Shown: one piece after another, positions 1-7,735 of the stretch
Position numbering within the stretch: the stretch's first letter is position 1
How the letters are laid out: each line of letters opens with the position of its first letter
Notes under the pieces: generated by a model
Database searches by the model: none
Told to the model about the DNA's origin: nothing
The model's input: only the letters and a program-made list of their open reading frames with translations
Translations under genes and position numbers: made by a program
Assembly: GCF_900129285.1 (NCBI RefSeq)
Contig: NZ_FQUW01000009.1
Location: forward strand, 53,488 to 117,487
DNA: 64,000 nucleotides
DNA from: Desulfofundulus australicus DSM 11792
Lineage (GTDB): Bacteria > Bacillota > Desulfotomaculia > Desulfotomaculales > Desulfovirgulaceae
Direction of reading: 5' to 3'

Positions 1-171
1 ATCATAGCCCAGGACGGCATTGCCCAGGGAATCTCCCACTAAAATGGCGTCAATTCCCGCCTCGTCCACCATCCTGGCCATGGGGTAATCGTAGGCCGTA
101 AGCATGGTTATTTTCCGGCCGGTTTTTTTAGCCTCCCGGAAATAGGCGGTGGTAACTCGTTGATTGCTCAT
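1..171 (-). CDS. panB: 3-methyl-2-oxobutanoate hydroxymethyltransferase, N-terminal part (cut by window edge)
   Basis: Only the first 57 codons lie in the window. The protein begins [16 protein letters not shown] and continues with [19 protein letters not shown] and [15 protein letters not shown], the opening of PanB including the metal-binding Asp of the VGDSLG motif. PanB transfers a hydroxymethyl group from methylene-tetrahydrofolate to 2-oxoisovalerate, the first committed step to pantothenate and CoA, in the cytoplasm. A GGGAGG ribosome-binding site sits just before the ATG, and the gene starts 21 bases after the DUF2520 gene stops, so the two are co-transcribed. Identity is secure; the C-terminal part is outside the window. 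Confidence 0.95.
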   Translation of the reverse strand, partial: MSNQRVTTAYFREAKKTGRKITMLTAYDYPMARMVDEAGIDAILVGDSLGNAVLGYD

Positions 172-192
172 AAGGATACCTCCCGGTTATGT

Positions 193-1080
193 TTATTCTT
201 TATTGCCGGCGGAATTGAAAACTTCTTCCAGTTGCCGGGCCTGCCCCCTATCAATGGAGCCCTTTTCCCGGGCCACCCGGACAGTATACAGCCCCAGCAG
301 GCGGTAAAGGTGAGACTCCAGGCTTCCCACCCGCTCCAGGGCCGGCAGGTGCCCGCTGACGGTGGGCACATCGCCCCGGGATACGGGGCCCGTGAGGGCG
401 TTCACCGGTCCCACCCGCCGGATATTGTTTATTGTACCCCGCACCAGGGGATACAACGCTTCAAAGGCCTCCTCCCGGGAGAGGCCAAAACGCCCGTAAA
501 GGCTGGTTGCCAGGTGCATCAAAGACACCAGGTAGTTGGAAGCAATGCAGGCCGCCGCGTGGTAAAGGGGCTTGTCTTCGGCCCTGATGATAAAGGCATG
601 TCCCTTCAGGTCATCAACCACCTGCCGGGCCAGGGGAATGGCCGCTTCGTCCCCCTCCAGGGCGAAGTAAGATCCGGGGAGGTTTTCCATGGCCCCCGCC
701 ACATCGGCAAAGGATTGCAGCGGGTGAATGGACACGGCCAGGGCTCCCGCTTCCCGGACACCCCGCAGTTCGCTGGAGGCGTGGGCGCCGCTGGTGTGGG
801 CCACCACCTGGCCGGGGCGGAAACCTCCCTCCCGGGCAATAAGCTCCGCTACCGGGGTAATCTCCCGGTCGGGCGTGGTGATAAAAACCAGATCGGCTTT
901 TAAAGTTGCCTCCCAGGGCCGGTCATAAGCACTGCAGCCCAGGGAACGGGCCAGTTTCCGGGACGATTCCGGGCTCCTGCTGGCCACGGCCACCACGGGG
1001 TAACCCCGCTCCTTCAATAGCAGGGCCAGGGCGCTGCCCACTTTACCGCAGCCCACCACGGCCACCGAAGGTTTGTTCAT
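193..1080 (-). CDS. Rossmann-like/DUF2520 protein, candidate alternative ketopantoate reductase
   Basis: The protein has an N-terminal NAD(P)-binding Rossmann domain (VAVVGCGKVGSALALLLKERG, residues 6-26) followed by a DUF2520 helical domain (about 160-285, with HAAACIASNYLVSL). The architecture resembles 6-phosphogluconate-dehydrogenase-type reductases such as PanE. It is the first gene of the operon ending in panB, the place where a ketopantoate reductase would be expected. Proteins of this general type beside panB have been proposed to replace PanE (the PanG idea); assignment here is inference from context. The ATG at 1080 is preferred over the TTG at 1083 because GGGAGG lies at good spacing. 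Length of 295 residues is normal for the family. Confidence 0.8.
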   Translation of the reverse strand: MNKPSVAVVGCGKVGSALALLLKERGYPVVAVASRSPESSRKLARSLGCSAYDRPWEATLKADLVFITTPDREITPVAELIAREGGFRPGQVVAHTSGAHASSELRGVREAGALAVSIHPLQSFADVAGAMENLPGSYFALEGDEAAIPLARQVVDDLKGHAFIIRAEDKPLYHAAACIASNYLVSLMHLATSLYGRFGLSREEAFEALYPLVRGTINNIRRVGPVNALTGPVSRGDVPTVSGHLPALERVGSLESHLYRLLGLYTVRVAREKGSIDRGQARQLEEVFNSAGNKE

Positions 1081-1083
1081 CAA

Positions 1084-1333
1084 ACTCGCCTCCCGTTACC
1101 TGAAATTCCCGGCCCACGCCAATCAGCATAGAACTCGCCTGAAACAACAAAAATGCCTTCCGGGTTCCCCGAAAGGCAGCAATCTTCTTCTCCCACCCCC
1201 GTCTCGGTCCTTCCCGGCTCCAAGCGGTAATAAGCTTATCCGGTTTTAAGGTTCTAATAAGTATGGTTGGGTATGGCTCCCGCGGGGATACCATCCTCGG
1301 GTAAATTTTATCATACCCTCCGGTAATGCACAA
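1084..1333 (-). promoter_or_regulatory. Promoter and attenuator leader of the DUF2520-panB operon
   Basis: On the minus strand a -35 like TTGTGC (1328-1333) and a -10 TAAAAT (1305-1310) are 17 bases apart. About 220 bases of untranslated leader follow. The leader contains a GC-rich stem-loop near its start (GGTAT pairing with ATACC around 1265-1295) and, 70 bases before the gene, an intrinsic terminator. A leader that ends in a terminator upstream of a pantothenate operon suggests transcription attenuation by a structured RNA. A pan-type motif is possible but the consensus could not be verified, and no T-box sequence was found. Confidence 0.5.
1150..1178 (-). terminator. Intrinsic terminator/attenuator inside the panB-operon leader
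   Basis: Read on the minus strand, GCCTTTCGGG pairs with CCCGGAAGGC across a short loop and is followed by ATTTTTGTTG. It lies between the promoter and the first gene, so it can only act as an attenuator of the operon, not as its end. Confidence 0.65.
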
Positions 1334-1434
1334 CAGTTTTTTGAAAATTGTCATACTATTGACAGGAAAAAGGTGTTCCCGGAGTGAAAAAGAATTAATG
1401 ATTCAGCAGTATCGAACAGGTGGCAGCGGACAAA

Positions 1435-2718
1435 ATGGACAACCGCAGAGAGCAAACATATATCCCCATAGGGCTGCTGGCTTTAATTCAATTGCTGGTG
1501 CTGGTGCCGTCCTACTGCCTGCCGGCCGTCCTCCCCCTGGTGGAAAGGCAGTGGGGGATCAGCCATGCCGAGTCCGGGGTGATGGTAGCAGCCTTTCAGG
1601 CCGGGTACGTGGCGGCCGCCCTGGTGGCCCTGCCCCTGACGGACCGCATCGACGCCCGCCATGTCTTTGTCGGGGGAGCAGTTTTATCAGCCGTCACCCA
1701 TTTCCTCTTTCCCCTGCTGGCCCGGGATGCCCTGTCGGGAACCCTGCTGCGGGCCCTGACCGGAGCCGGCCTGGGCGGCATCTATATGCCCGGGGTTAAA
1801 ATCATTTCCCAGGCTCCCGCCTCCCGCGGCCGGGCGGTGGGCTTTTACGTTTCCTCCTACCTGGCGGGCACTTCCCTTTCCTTTGCCCTCACCGGCGCTT
1901 TCACCGCTTTTCTGCCCTGGCAGGAGGCCTACCTGGTCCTGGCCGGGATCAGTTTCGCAGCCGTCTTCCTTTCCCTGTGGCTGTGGCGCCAGCCGGCAGG
2001 TGCCTTTTTACCCTGCAGAAGGCAGAATAAAACCCCGGAACCCGGAAAAGCCGGCCCGGCACGGGAGGTACCACAGGCCGGAAAAACGCAGCGCAACCTG
2101 GCCCTGGCCCTGGTCATCCTGGGCTATACCGGACACATGTGGGAGATGTACGGCCTGCGCTCCTGGCTGGCCCCCTTTCTGACCGCTGTATTCCAGGAAC
2201 ACTACGCCCGGGCCACCTCGCTGGCGGCCACCCTCACCGCCTTTTCGGTAATGCTGGGGGCACCCTCCACCCTGCTGGCGGGGTGGCTGTCGGACCGCCT
2301 GGGGCGTACCCGCACCGCCCTGGCCATCATGCTCACCAGTGCCGCCTGCTCCCTCACCTTCGGCTGGCTGCTGGCGGCACCATTATGGCTCCTGCTGCTG
2401 GTGGGCCTGGTCTACAGCCTGACCGTTACCGCCGACTCACCCATATTTTCTGCCGGGCTGGCGGAAATCGCCCCCCGGGAAAAGCTGGGGAGCATCATGG
2501 CCTGGCAGACCCTGGTGGGCTACCTTTTTGCCACCGTATCACCCGCTGTTTTCGGGCTGCTCCTCGACCTCTACCCGGGCCCAGCAGGCTGGGTCCTGGC
2601 CTTTTCCAGCCTGGGAGCCGGGGTACTGGTGGGAGCGGCGCTGATGTTCTATCTCTCCTTCCTGCCGGCAAGCCGGGCCATGGGGGAACGGCCGCCATCG
2701 CGGCGGGTCTCCCGCTGA
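1435..2718 (+). CDS. MFS transporter (CynX/NimT-like major facilitator)
   Basis: This is a hydrophobic protein of about 427 residues with twelve predicted membrane helices in two six-helix halves joined by a polar loop (about residues 185-225, with RRQNKTPEPGKAG). The loop after helix 2 carries the MFS signature LPLTDRID, and the second half repeats it as LLAGWLSDRLGRTR, both with the Asp/Arg charges expected of a proton-coupled permease in the cytoplasmic membrane. The ATG at 1435 lies 11 bases after an AGGTGG site; a GTG at 1420 is also open. It is transcribed divergently from the pantothenate operon and is followed 63 bases later by an amidohydrolase, so the pair may import and hydrolyse a small metabolite. 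The substrate is unknown. Confidence 0.85.
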   Translation: MDNRREQTYIPIGLLALIQLLVLVPSYCLPAVLPLVERQWGISHAESGVMVAAFQAGYVAAALVALPLTDRIDARHVFVGGAVLSAVTHFLFPLLARDALSGTLLRALTGAGLGGIYMPGVKIISQAPASRGRAVGFYVSSYLAGTSLSFALTGAFTAFLPWQEAYLVLAGISFAAVFLSLWLWRQPAGAFLPCRRQNKTPEPGKAGPAREVPQAGKTQRNLALALVILGYTGHMWEMYGLRSWLAPFLTAVFQEHYARATSLAATLTAFSVMLGAPSTLLAGWLSDRLGRTRTALAIMLTSAACSLTFGWLLAAPLWLLLLVGLVYSLTVTADSPIFSAGLAEIAPREKLGSIMAWQTLVGYLFATVSPAVFGLLLDLYPGPAGWVLAFSSLGAGVLVGAALMFYLSFLPASRAMGERPPSRRVSR

Positions 2719-2781
2719 CGCCGCCGGTACCCGCATGCAACATCTATCCACAATAAGAGAATTGAAAAACGGGAGGCCCCC

Positions 2782-3996
2782 ATGTCCGTAATCGATCTGA
2801 AAACTGGCGAAAACCTGGTCCTCAAAGCTCTGGTCTGGCGCGGGACGCCGGAACCGCCCCGGGAAGGGCTTGTTTTTTTGCGGGAAGGCAGGGTAGCGGC
2901 CGTGGCCGAAGGGGACAACGGCTGCCGGGATAAAGTCCCCGCACCCGGTTCACCGGACCTCCTGGAGCTGCCCGGCTGCACGGTTATCCCCGGTTTAATC
3001 GACTGCCACGTTCACCTGGCCCTGGACGGCAGGGATTTTTCGCGGGCGCGGCAGCAATGGAACAACCGGCCGGAATGGCAGGAGCGGGTTAAAGCGGACC
3101 TGCAGGAGACCCTGGAACGGGGCATTGTCGCCGTGCGGGACGGGGGGGACCGGGCGGGTATCGGACTGGAGGCGAAACAACTGGTTATGAGCGGCAGGCT
3201 GGCCGGGCCCCTGGTACTGGCCTGCGGGCAGGCCCTGCACCGGCAGGGGAAATACGGCTCCTTCCTGGGGCCGGGTTTAACCCCGGCAGAACTGGAAACG
3301 GCGGTGGATTCCCTGGCCCGGCAGGGAGTGGATCACCTCAAGGTGCTGGTATCGGGGATAGTAAGCTTTTCCGAATACGGGCGGGTGGGCGGCCCCCAGT
3401 TCACCCGTGAGGAACTGCAGCGGATAGTCCACCGTGCCCGCGGGCGGGGGCTGAGGGTTATGGCCCACGCCAGCGGGGAGGAAGCCGTCCGTCTGGCCGT
3501 GGAAGCCGGGGTGGATTCCATAGAGCACGGCTATTTCCTCAGCGAAGAATCCCTCCACCGCATGGCCGCCCGGGGCATTGCCTGGGTGCCCACGGTCATC
3601 CCGGTGGCCGGGCAGGTGAGGGGACAATGGCGGGCACAATATACCGCCCGGGAAGCGGAGATCATCAACCGTACCTGGCGCCGCCACCTGAAAATGGTCA
3701 GAAAAGCCCTGGAAATGGGAGTTACCCTGGGGGTGGGCACCGATGCCGGGGCCACCGGCGTATGCCACGGACGGGGCTTCCTGGAGGAACTGCTGCTCTA
3801 CCGGGAGGCCGGCCTTTCCCCGGCGAACATCCTCCTGGCCGCCACCCGCAACGGTGCGGCCATCCTGGGCCTGGAACACCTGCTGGGCCGCATTGAACCA
3901 GGGCGCCCTGCCTTCCTGGTGGCTGTGGAAGGCAACCCCTGGAAGGACATCGGCGCCCTGGCCAGGGTAAAATATGTCTTCCGGCCCGCACAGTGA
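2782..3996 (+). CDS. Metal-dependent amidohydrolase (imidazolonepropionase/prolidase-like)
   Basis: The 404-residue protein has the amidohydrolase superfamily layout. There is a small N-terminal beta domain, then IDCHVHLALDG (metal-binding His76 and His78), a Lys in the VDHLKVLVSG strand that could be carboxylated, HASG and SIEHGYF histidines, and the catalytic GTDAGATG aspartate before the C-terminal beta domain (GRIEPGRPAFLVAVEGNPWKDI). These proteins hydrolyse C-N bonds in cyclic amides or Xaa-Pro peptides; the exact substrate cannot be read from sequence. No signal peptide is present, so it is cytoplasmic. GGGAGG lies just before the ATG. It follows the MFS gene closely and probably shares its transcript. 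Confidence 0.85.
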   Translation: MSVIDLKTGENLVLKALVWRGTPEPPREGLVFLREGRVAAVAEGDNGCRDKVPAPGSPDLLELPGCTVIPGLIDCHVHLALDGRDFSRARQQWNNRPEWQERVKADLQETLERGIVAVRDGGDRAGIGLEAKQLVMSGRLAGPLVLACGQALHRQGKYGSFLGPGLTPAELETAVDSLARQGVDHLKVLVSGIVSFSEYGRVGGPQFTREELQRIVHRARGRGLRVMAHASGEEAVRLAVEAGVDSIEHGYFLSEESLHRMAARGIAWVPTVIPVAGQVRGQWRAQYTAREAEIINRTWRRHLKMVRKALEMGVTLGVGTDAGATGVCHGRGFLEELLLYREAGLSPANILLAATRNGAAILGLEHLLGRIEPGRPAFLVAVEGNPWKDIGALARVKYVFRPAQ

Positions 3997-4000
3997 AAAT

Positions 4001-4209
4001 TTAGTTCATCACATTGGGCCCCCTGACCACCAGTTCTCCCACCTCGCCCGCAGGCAGCTCCCGGTCATTTTCGTCCACCACCCTGACCTCGACGCCGGGC
4101 CCAGCACCTGCAGGATTTCCCTGGGCCTGAAATTAGCCAGAATGGTAATGGTACAGCCCAGGTACAGCGGCAGCAGCACACATACCGTCTTATCCGCCGG
4201 TGCCGCTGT
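4001..4209 (-). pseudogene. Remnant of an AMP-forming acyl-CoA ligase
   Basis: Two pieces of an adenylate-forming ligase are readable on the minus strand in different frames. The first (around 4100-4200) reads TVCVLLPLYLGCTITILANF then PREILQVL, the loop after the ATP-binding core. The second (4001-4095) reads GVEVRVVDENDRELPAGEVG and ELVVRGPNVMN followed by a stop, which is the hinge region of the C-terminal domain. Everything between them (about 150 residues in the family) and both ends are missing, so this is a decayed fragment left by deletion. It overlaps the last codons of the TolC-like gene. Confidence 0.75.
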
Positions 4210-5323
4210 ACGCAGGCGCCCAGGGTTTCTGGAACACCATCTTATTGTAGGCATACTGGGCGGCCAGATCCGTTAGCGCGTAATTTGCGCTGGCCAGGCT
4301 TACTTCCGCCGCCAGTACGTCCACCCTGGTCGCCATGCCCAGCCGGAACATGACCTGTTTTTCTTTCAGCTCCTCTTGGGTCGTAGCTGCCGCCTGTTCC
4401 GCGGATTTGTACGATTCCTCCAGGCTTTTCAAGGTGTGGTACAGTTCGCGCACCTGCATTTCCAGGGCATCCCTGGCGTTCCGGGCATCCAGTTCGGCCT
4501 GCGCCAGTTCCGCCTGTCGTACGTCATAGGGGGTATACTGCCCGCTGGCAAACATCAGGTCGGTGCTATATTTCTTCTGGGTGACTTTTTGTTCGGCAAG
4601 CCACACGGACGGGCTATTTTCCAGCACCCGGTTCACCTCGGTGTCCAGGTCTGCCACCTGAAGCGGGGAAAACTCCAGTTTATCGACTAGGACCGGCCGG
4701 TCGCCGGGATGCAGTCCCAGCATCTGGTTCAGCTTTAAATAGGCCTTATCCAGCTCATTTTGCGCCGCCGCCAGTGCGCTTTCCGCTTCCGCCACATCTG
4801 CAACGGCCTGTTCCAGCCCTTTTACGGAGGCCGCCGAACCGCTGCTCTGCAGCCTGCCGGTTAAACCCAGGCGGTACGCCGATTGGGACTTCTGCAACTC
4901 CAGGCGGGCCAATTCCAGGGCCAGTTCCTTTACCTTTACATTTTCCTGAGCCTTCAATACATTCCAGTACAGCTGGCATACAGCCAGGGTGATGCCGTCG
5001 AGCCGGGCGTCATAGCTTTTCTTGGACATGCGCCAGGTCAGATCCGCCTGCAAGAGAGAATACCACGCCGCTTCCACCTCCGGGTCATAACCGCTGTCCC
5101 CGGTGGGGGTGAAGCTTAGCCGGTCCGCCGCTTCCTCACGCAGCGCCTCCGTACGTTCAATTTCCAGTTCATCTATTTTCAGGGCCTTATTTTGCTTTAC
5201 AGCCATCTCTATGGCCTTGCTCAATGAAAGCTCGGGCCGGGCGGGCTCCCCGGCCATGGCAGGCTGCAGCACGTTGAAAAAGGCCAGGGCTGCCATAAGA
5301 ACTGAAAGTACCAGTTTTTTCAT
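4190..5323 (-). CDS. TolC-family outer-factor-like protein (short form), MacB operon
   Basis: A signal peptide (MKKLVLSVLMAALAFFNVLQ, then PAMAGEPA) precedes LSLSKAIEMAVKQNKALKID and two repeats of long amphipathic helices typical of TolC (DUF/COG1538): residues about 110-200 and 270-365, with the GLHPGDRPVL-type turn between. At 377 residues it is shorter than enterobacterial TolC (about 470), and the stretches that should form the outer-membrane beta-barrel are brief. It is the last gene of the kinase-HlyD-ATPase-permease-TolC operon, so it should extend the MacB-type pump. The ATG at 5323 was chosen over the upstream in-frame start because the signal peptide begins there. A close paralogue lies at 54943-56082. 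Confidence 0.85.
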   Translation of the reverse strand: MKKLVLSVLMAALAFFNVLQPAMAGEPARPELSLSKAIEMAVKQNKALKIDELEIERTEALREEAADRLSFTPTGDSGYDPEVEAAWYSLLQADLTWRMSKKSYDARLDGITLAVCQLYWNVLKAQENVKVKELALELARLELQKSQSAYRLGLTGRLQSSGSAASVKGLEQAVADVAEAESALAAAQNELDKAYLKLNQMLGLHPGDRPVLVDKLEFSPLQVADLDTEVNRVLENSPSVWLAEQKVTQKKYSTDLMFASGQYTPYDVRQAELAQAELDARNARDALEMQVRELYHTLKSLEESYKSAEQAAATTQEELKEKQVMFRLGMATRVDVLAAEVSLASANYALTDLAAQYAYNKMVFQKPWAPAYSGTGG

Positions 5324-5630
5324 CACTAGTTCTCCCCTCGACCGGATATCCATCAAGCGCCACCAACAGGTGGTGAAAGCGGCCGCCCATCACTCACCGC
5401 AACCGGAGTTCCCGGTGGTGCCACTGCCAGCCGCCTGCTTTTCAGTTTCCCGTACAGGCACCCGGAACCAATGAGTACCAGAGCAAACGGAGGGCAGAAG
5501 CCATTTTTAACCGCTTCTTACTATCCAAAGAACACAATTTACAGTGAGTGTGGGAGCCAGACTGGTCTCGGCTCAAGTCGTTCAATACGAGCCAGAGCAG
5601 GGCTCAAAAACTGGGGATACTTCAGGCTTC
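5324..5630. other. Spacer between permease and TolC-like genes, no gene seen
   Basis: About 300 bases separate the permease stop from the TolC-like start. No open frame on either strand resembles a known protein. A CAGTGAGTG-TGGG string near 5541-5553 resembles the 15-base inverted motif repeated at 41109-41356, but with a missing base. A separate promoter for the TolC-like gene could lie here, but none is convincing. Confidence 0.4.
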
Positions 5631-6848
5631 CTACCTCTCGAAGCGGAGCGCTTCAATGGGGTCCAGGCCCGCCGCCCTCCTGGCGGGGTAATACCCGAAG
5701 AATATGCCCACCGCCGCCGAGAAACCCGCGGATAACAATATGGAAGACAGCGTGACATATGCCGGCCACCCGAAAGCTTTGGAGATTACCCTGGAGCCGG
5801 CAATTCCCACAAAAATTCCCATAACCCCCCCGATCAGGCAGAGAACCAGAGCCTCCACCAGGAACTGGTTGCGGATATTGCTTTCGGTTGCTCCCACGGC
5901 CATGCGCAGGCCGATCTCCCTTGTCCTCTCCGTAACGGAGACCAGCATGATATTCATGGTTCCTATACCTCCCACCAGAAGGGATACCGCCGCCACACTG
6001 GCCAGGAGCAGGGTCATGATGGCCGTGGTGTTCTCCGCGGCTTCCAGAACGGAAGTCAGGTTGCGCACGCTAAAATCATCGGAGCTGGAACCGGTCAGGC
6101 GGTGTCTCTCCCGCAGCAGGCTTTCAATGCTGCTCTGGACGAAGGCCATGCTTTCCGGCGTTTCGGCCTGTACATTGATCAGGCCGACATGATTGACCCC
6201 CAGCAACCTTTTCTGTGCCGCACTCACCGGTATATACACCACATCGTCCTGATCCTGCCCCCCCATGGAAGCCCCCTTGGCGGAAAGAACCCCAACCACT
6301 GTAAAGGGCAATTTATTGATCCTGATTGTCGAACCCACCGGGTTGGTACCCGGCAGGAAAAGGTTGTCCACCACCGTTTTGCCCAGAACTGCCACCATGG
6401 CGGCACTTCTCACGTCGTCCCCGCTGAAAAACGACCCCGCGCTCACAGGCCAGTCCTTAATTACCTGCATTTCCGGCGTGGTGCCGACAACCCGGGCGGT
6501 CCAGGTCTGGCTGCCGTAACTCAGGGTGCCGCTGGCAGGCAGTTCCGGCGCCACATGGGCCACCATGCTGAGCCCGGCTATGGCCTCCGCATCCTCCAGG
6601 GTGAGGGAGTTGACGTTCCCCGAAGCGCCGCGCACGGGGCCCTGCCCGGCCCCGGGAAAGACTAAAAGCAAGTTTGAACCCATGCTGGCAATCTGGCTGG
6701 TAATTCTCTTGCTGGCGCCCTGCCCCAGGGAGATCATGATGATGACCGCGGCCACACCGATGATGATGCCGAGCATGGTCAGGAAAGATCTCATTTTATT
6801 GGCCCGCAAACCGTTTAAGGCCACTTCCAGGTTGTGCAGGAAGTTCAA
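5631..6848 (-). CDS. MacB-type ABC transporter permease
   Basis: The 405-residue permease has the FtsX/MacB layout. There is one N-terminal membrane helix (MRSFLTMLGIIIGVAAVIIM, about 19-40), then a roughly 220-residue extracytoplasmic domain (residues 45-275, with GSNLLLVFPGAG and VVGVLSAKG). Three membrane helices follow at the C-terminus, with the TREIGLRMAVGA coupling loop, and the end reads ARRAAGLDPIEALRFER. This is typical of mechanotransmission exporters that work with a HlyD-family adaptor and TolC. It overlaps the ATPase gene by four bases, implying translational coupling. The cargo could be a peptide, a lipid or a drug; sequence alone does not say. Confidence 0.93.
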   Translation of the reverse strand: MNFLHNLEVALNGLRANKMRSFLTMLGIIIGVAAVIIMISLGQGASKRITSQIASMGSNLLLVFPGAGQGPVRGASGNVNSLTLEDAEAIAGLSMVAHVAPELPASGTLSYGSQTWTARVVGTTPEMQVIKDWPVSAGSFFSGDDVRSAAMVAVLGKTVVDNLFLPGTNPVGSTIRINKLPFTVVGVLSAKGASMGGQDQDDVVYIPVSAAQKRLLGVNHVGLINVQAETPESMAFVQSSIESLLRERHRLTGSSSDDFSVRNLTSVLEAAENTTAIMTLLLASVAAVSLLVGGIGTMNIMLVSVTERTREIGLRMAVGATESNIRNQFLVEALVLCLIGGVMGIFVGIAGSRVISKAFGWPAYVTLSSILLSAGFSAAVGIFFGYYPARRAAGLDPIEALRFER

Positions 6849-7600
6849 GCTGGCACCCCCATTTCTTCGGGAATGGCTGCCAGATCATCGCTGGCATTCC
6901 CCGGATTCTCCACCGGCGCATCGCTGAGGATACAGCCGTCCCTCATGTTGACCAGGCGGCGGCAGTACAGGGCGATGTCCTTTTCATGGGTGACCATCAC
7001 CACAGTGATGCCTTTTTCCATATTCAACCTCTGGATTACCGAAATAATCTCTATGCTTGTCCTTGAATCCAGGGCACCCGTGGGTTCGTCGGCCAGGATT
7101 ATGGACGGGTCGTTTACCAGGGCCCGGGCGATGGCCACCCTCTGCTGCTGCCCCCCCGACAGCTGGCCGGGATAGTGGTGCACATACCGGGACATCCCGA
7201 CCCAGTCCAGGGCCTCCTTTGCCCTTTCCTCCATCTCCTTCTTTCCCACCCCGGCATAGACCAGCGGCAGCTGGACATTGGCCAGCACCGGAAACCGACC
7301 CAGCAGGTTGAAGCTCTGGAAAACAAAGCCTATTTTTTTGTTGCGGACAAGGGCCAGCTGGTTTTTATTCAGCCGGGAAACATCCTCGCCGCCCAGGTAA
7401 TAGGTTCCCCCGGTAGGCCTGTCCAGGCAGCCCAGAATGTTGAGGAGGGTGCTCTTGCCCGAACCGGAAGGACCCATAATGGCAACCATTTCACCTTCCT
7501 GAACGGTCAAGTTTATTCCCTTCAAGGCGATAACCCGGGTTTCCCCCATGTGGTATATTTTTGTGATGTTCTCCAGCACGATTGCCGGCTTCCCGGCCAC
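6845..7600 (-). CDS. MacB/LolD-type ABC transporter ATP-binding protein
   Basis: All nucleotide-binding motifs are intact: Walker A GPSGSGKST (residues 43-51), Q-loop VFQSFNLL, signature LSGGQQQR, Walker B IILADEPTGALD and the switch His in VTHEKD. The 251 residues match the LolD/MacB ATPase family. The C-terminal 25 residues are an acidic extension (ENPGNASDDLAAIPEEMG). The start is a GTG at 7600. The gene lies between the adaptor and permease genes and overlaps the permease start, so it powers that complex at the inner face of the membrane. Confidence 0.95.
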   Translation of the reverse strand: MAGKPAIVLENITKIYHMGETRVIALKGINLTVQEGEMVAIMGPSGSGKSTLLNILGCLDRPTGGTYYLGGEDVSRLNKNQLALVRNKKIGFVFQSFNLLGRFPVLANVQLPLVYAGVGKKEMEERAKEALDWVGMSRYVHHYPGQLSGGQQQRVAIARALVNDPSIILADEPTGALDSRTSIEIISVIQRLNMEKGITVVMVTHEKDIALYCRRLVNMRDGCILSDAPVENPGNASDDLAAIPEEMGVPA

Positions 7601-7735
7601 ATCGCATCACCATCCGAAACTGCTTTTTTGTAACATTTCGTGGAATTCACCTGCTGTGTCGCGTCGCGGAACTTTTCGCCAGCCCACGGTACCGGTTAAT
7701 TACGCTACCCGTTTGCTGCGGACCGTCCTTCCCGG

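Noticed and set aside
160..903. Long plus-strand open frame opposite the DUF2520 gene
   Set aside because: It is the shadow of a clear leftward gene in GC-rich DNA; its translation is Gly/Pro/His/Gln-rich, matches no family and has no ribosome-binding site. The same applies to similar frames opposite secA, the mutase, the RND pump, metK and the wall-polymer genes.
1261..1300. T-box leader for the panB operon
   Set aside because: GGATGGTATCCCCGCGGG resembles the T-box tail AGGGTGGTACCGCG only loosely; no specifier stem and no matching antiterminator could be drawn.
1359..1387. Promoter for the MFS gene
   Set aside because: A TTGACA occurs at 1359-1364, but no acceptable -10 lies at 16-18 bases, so it was not annotated.
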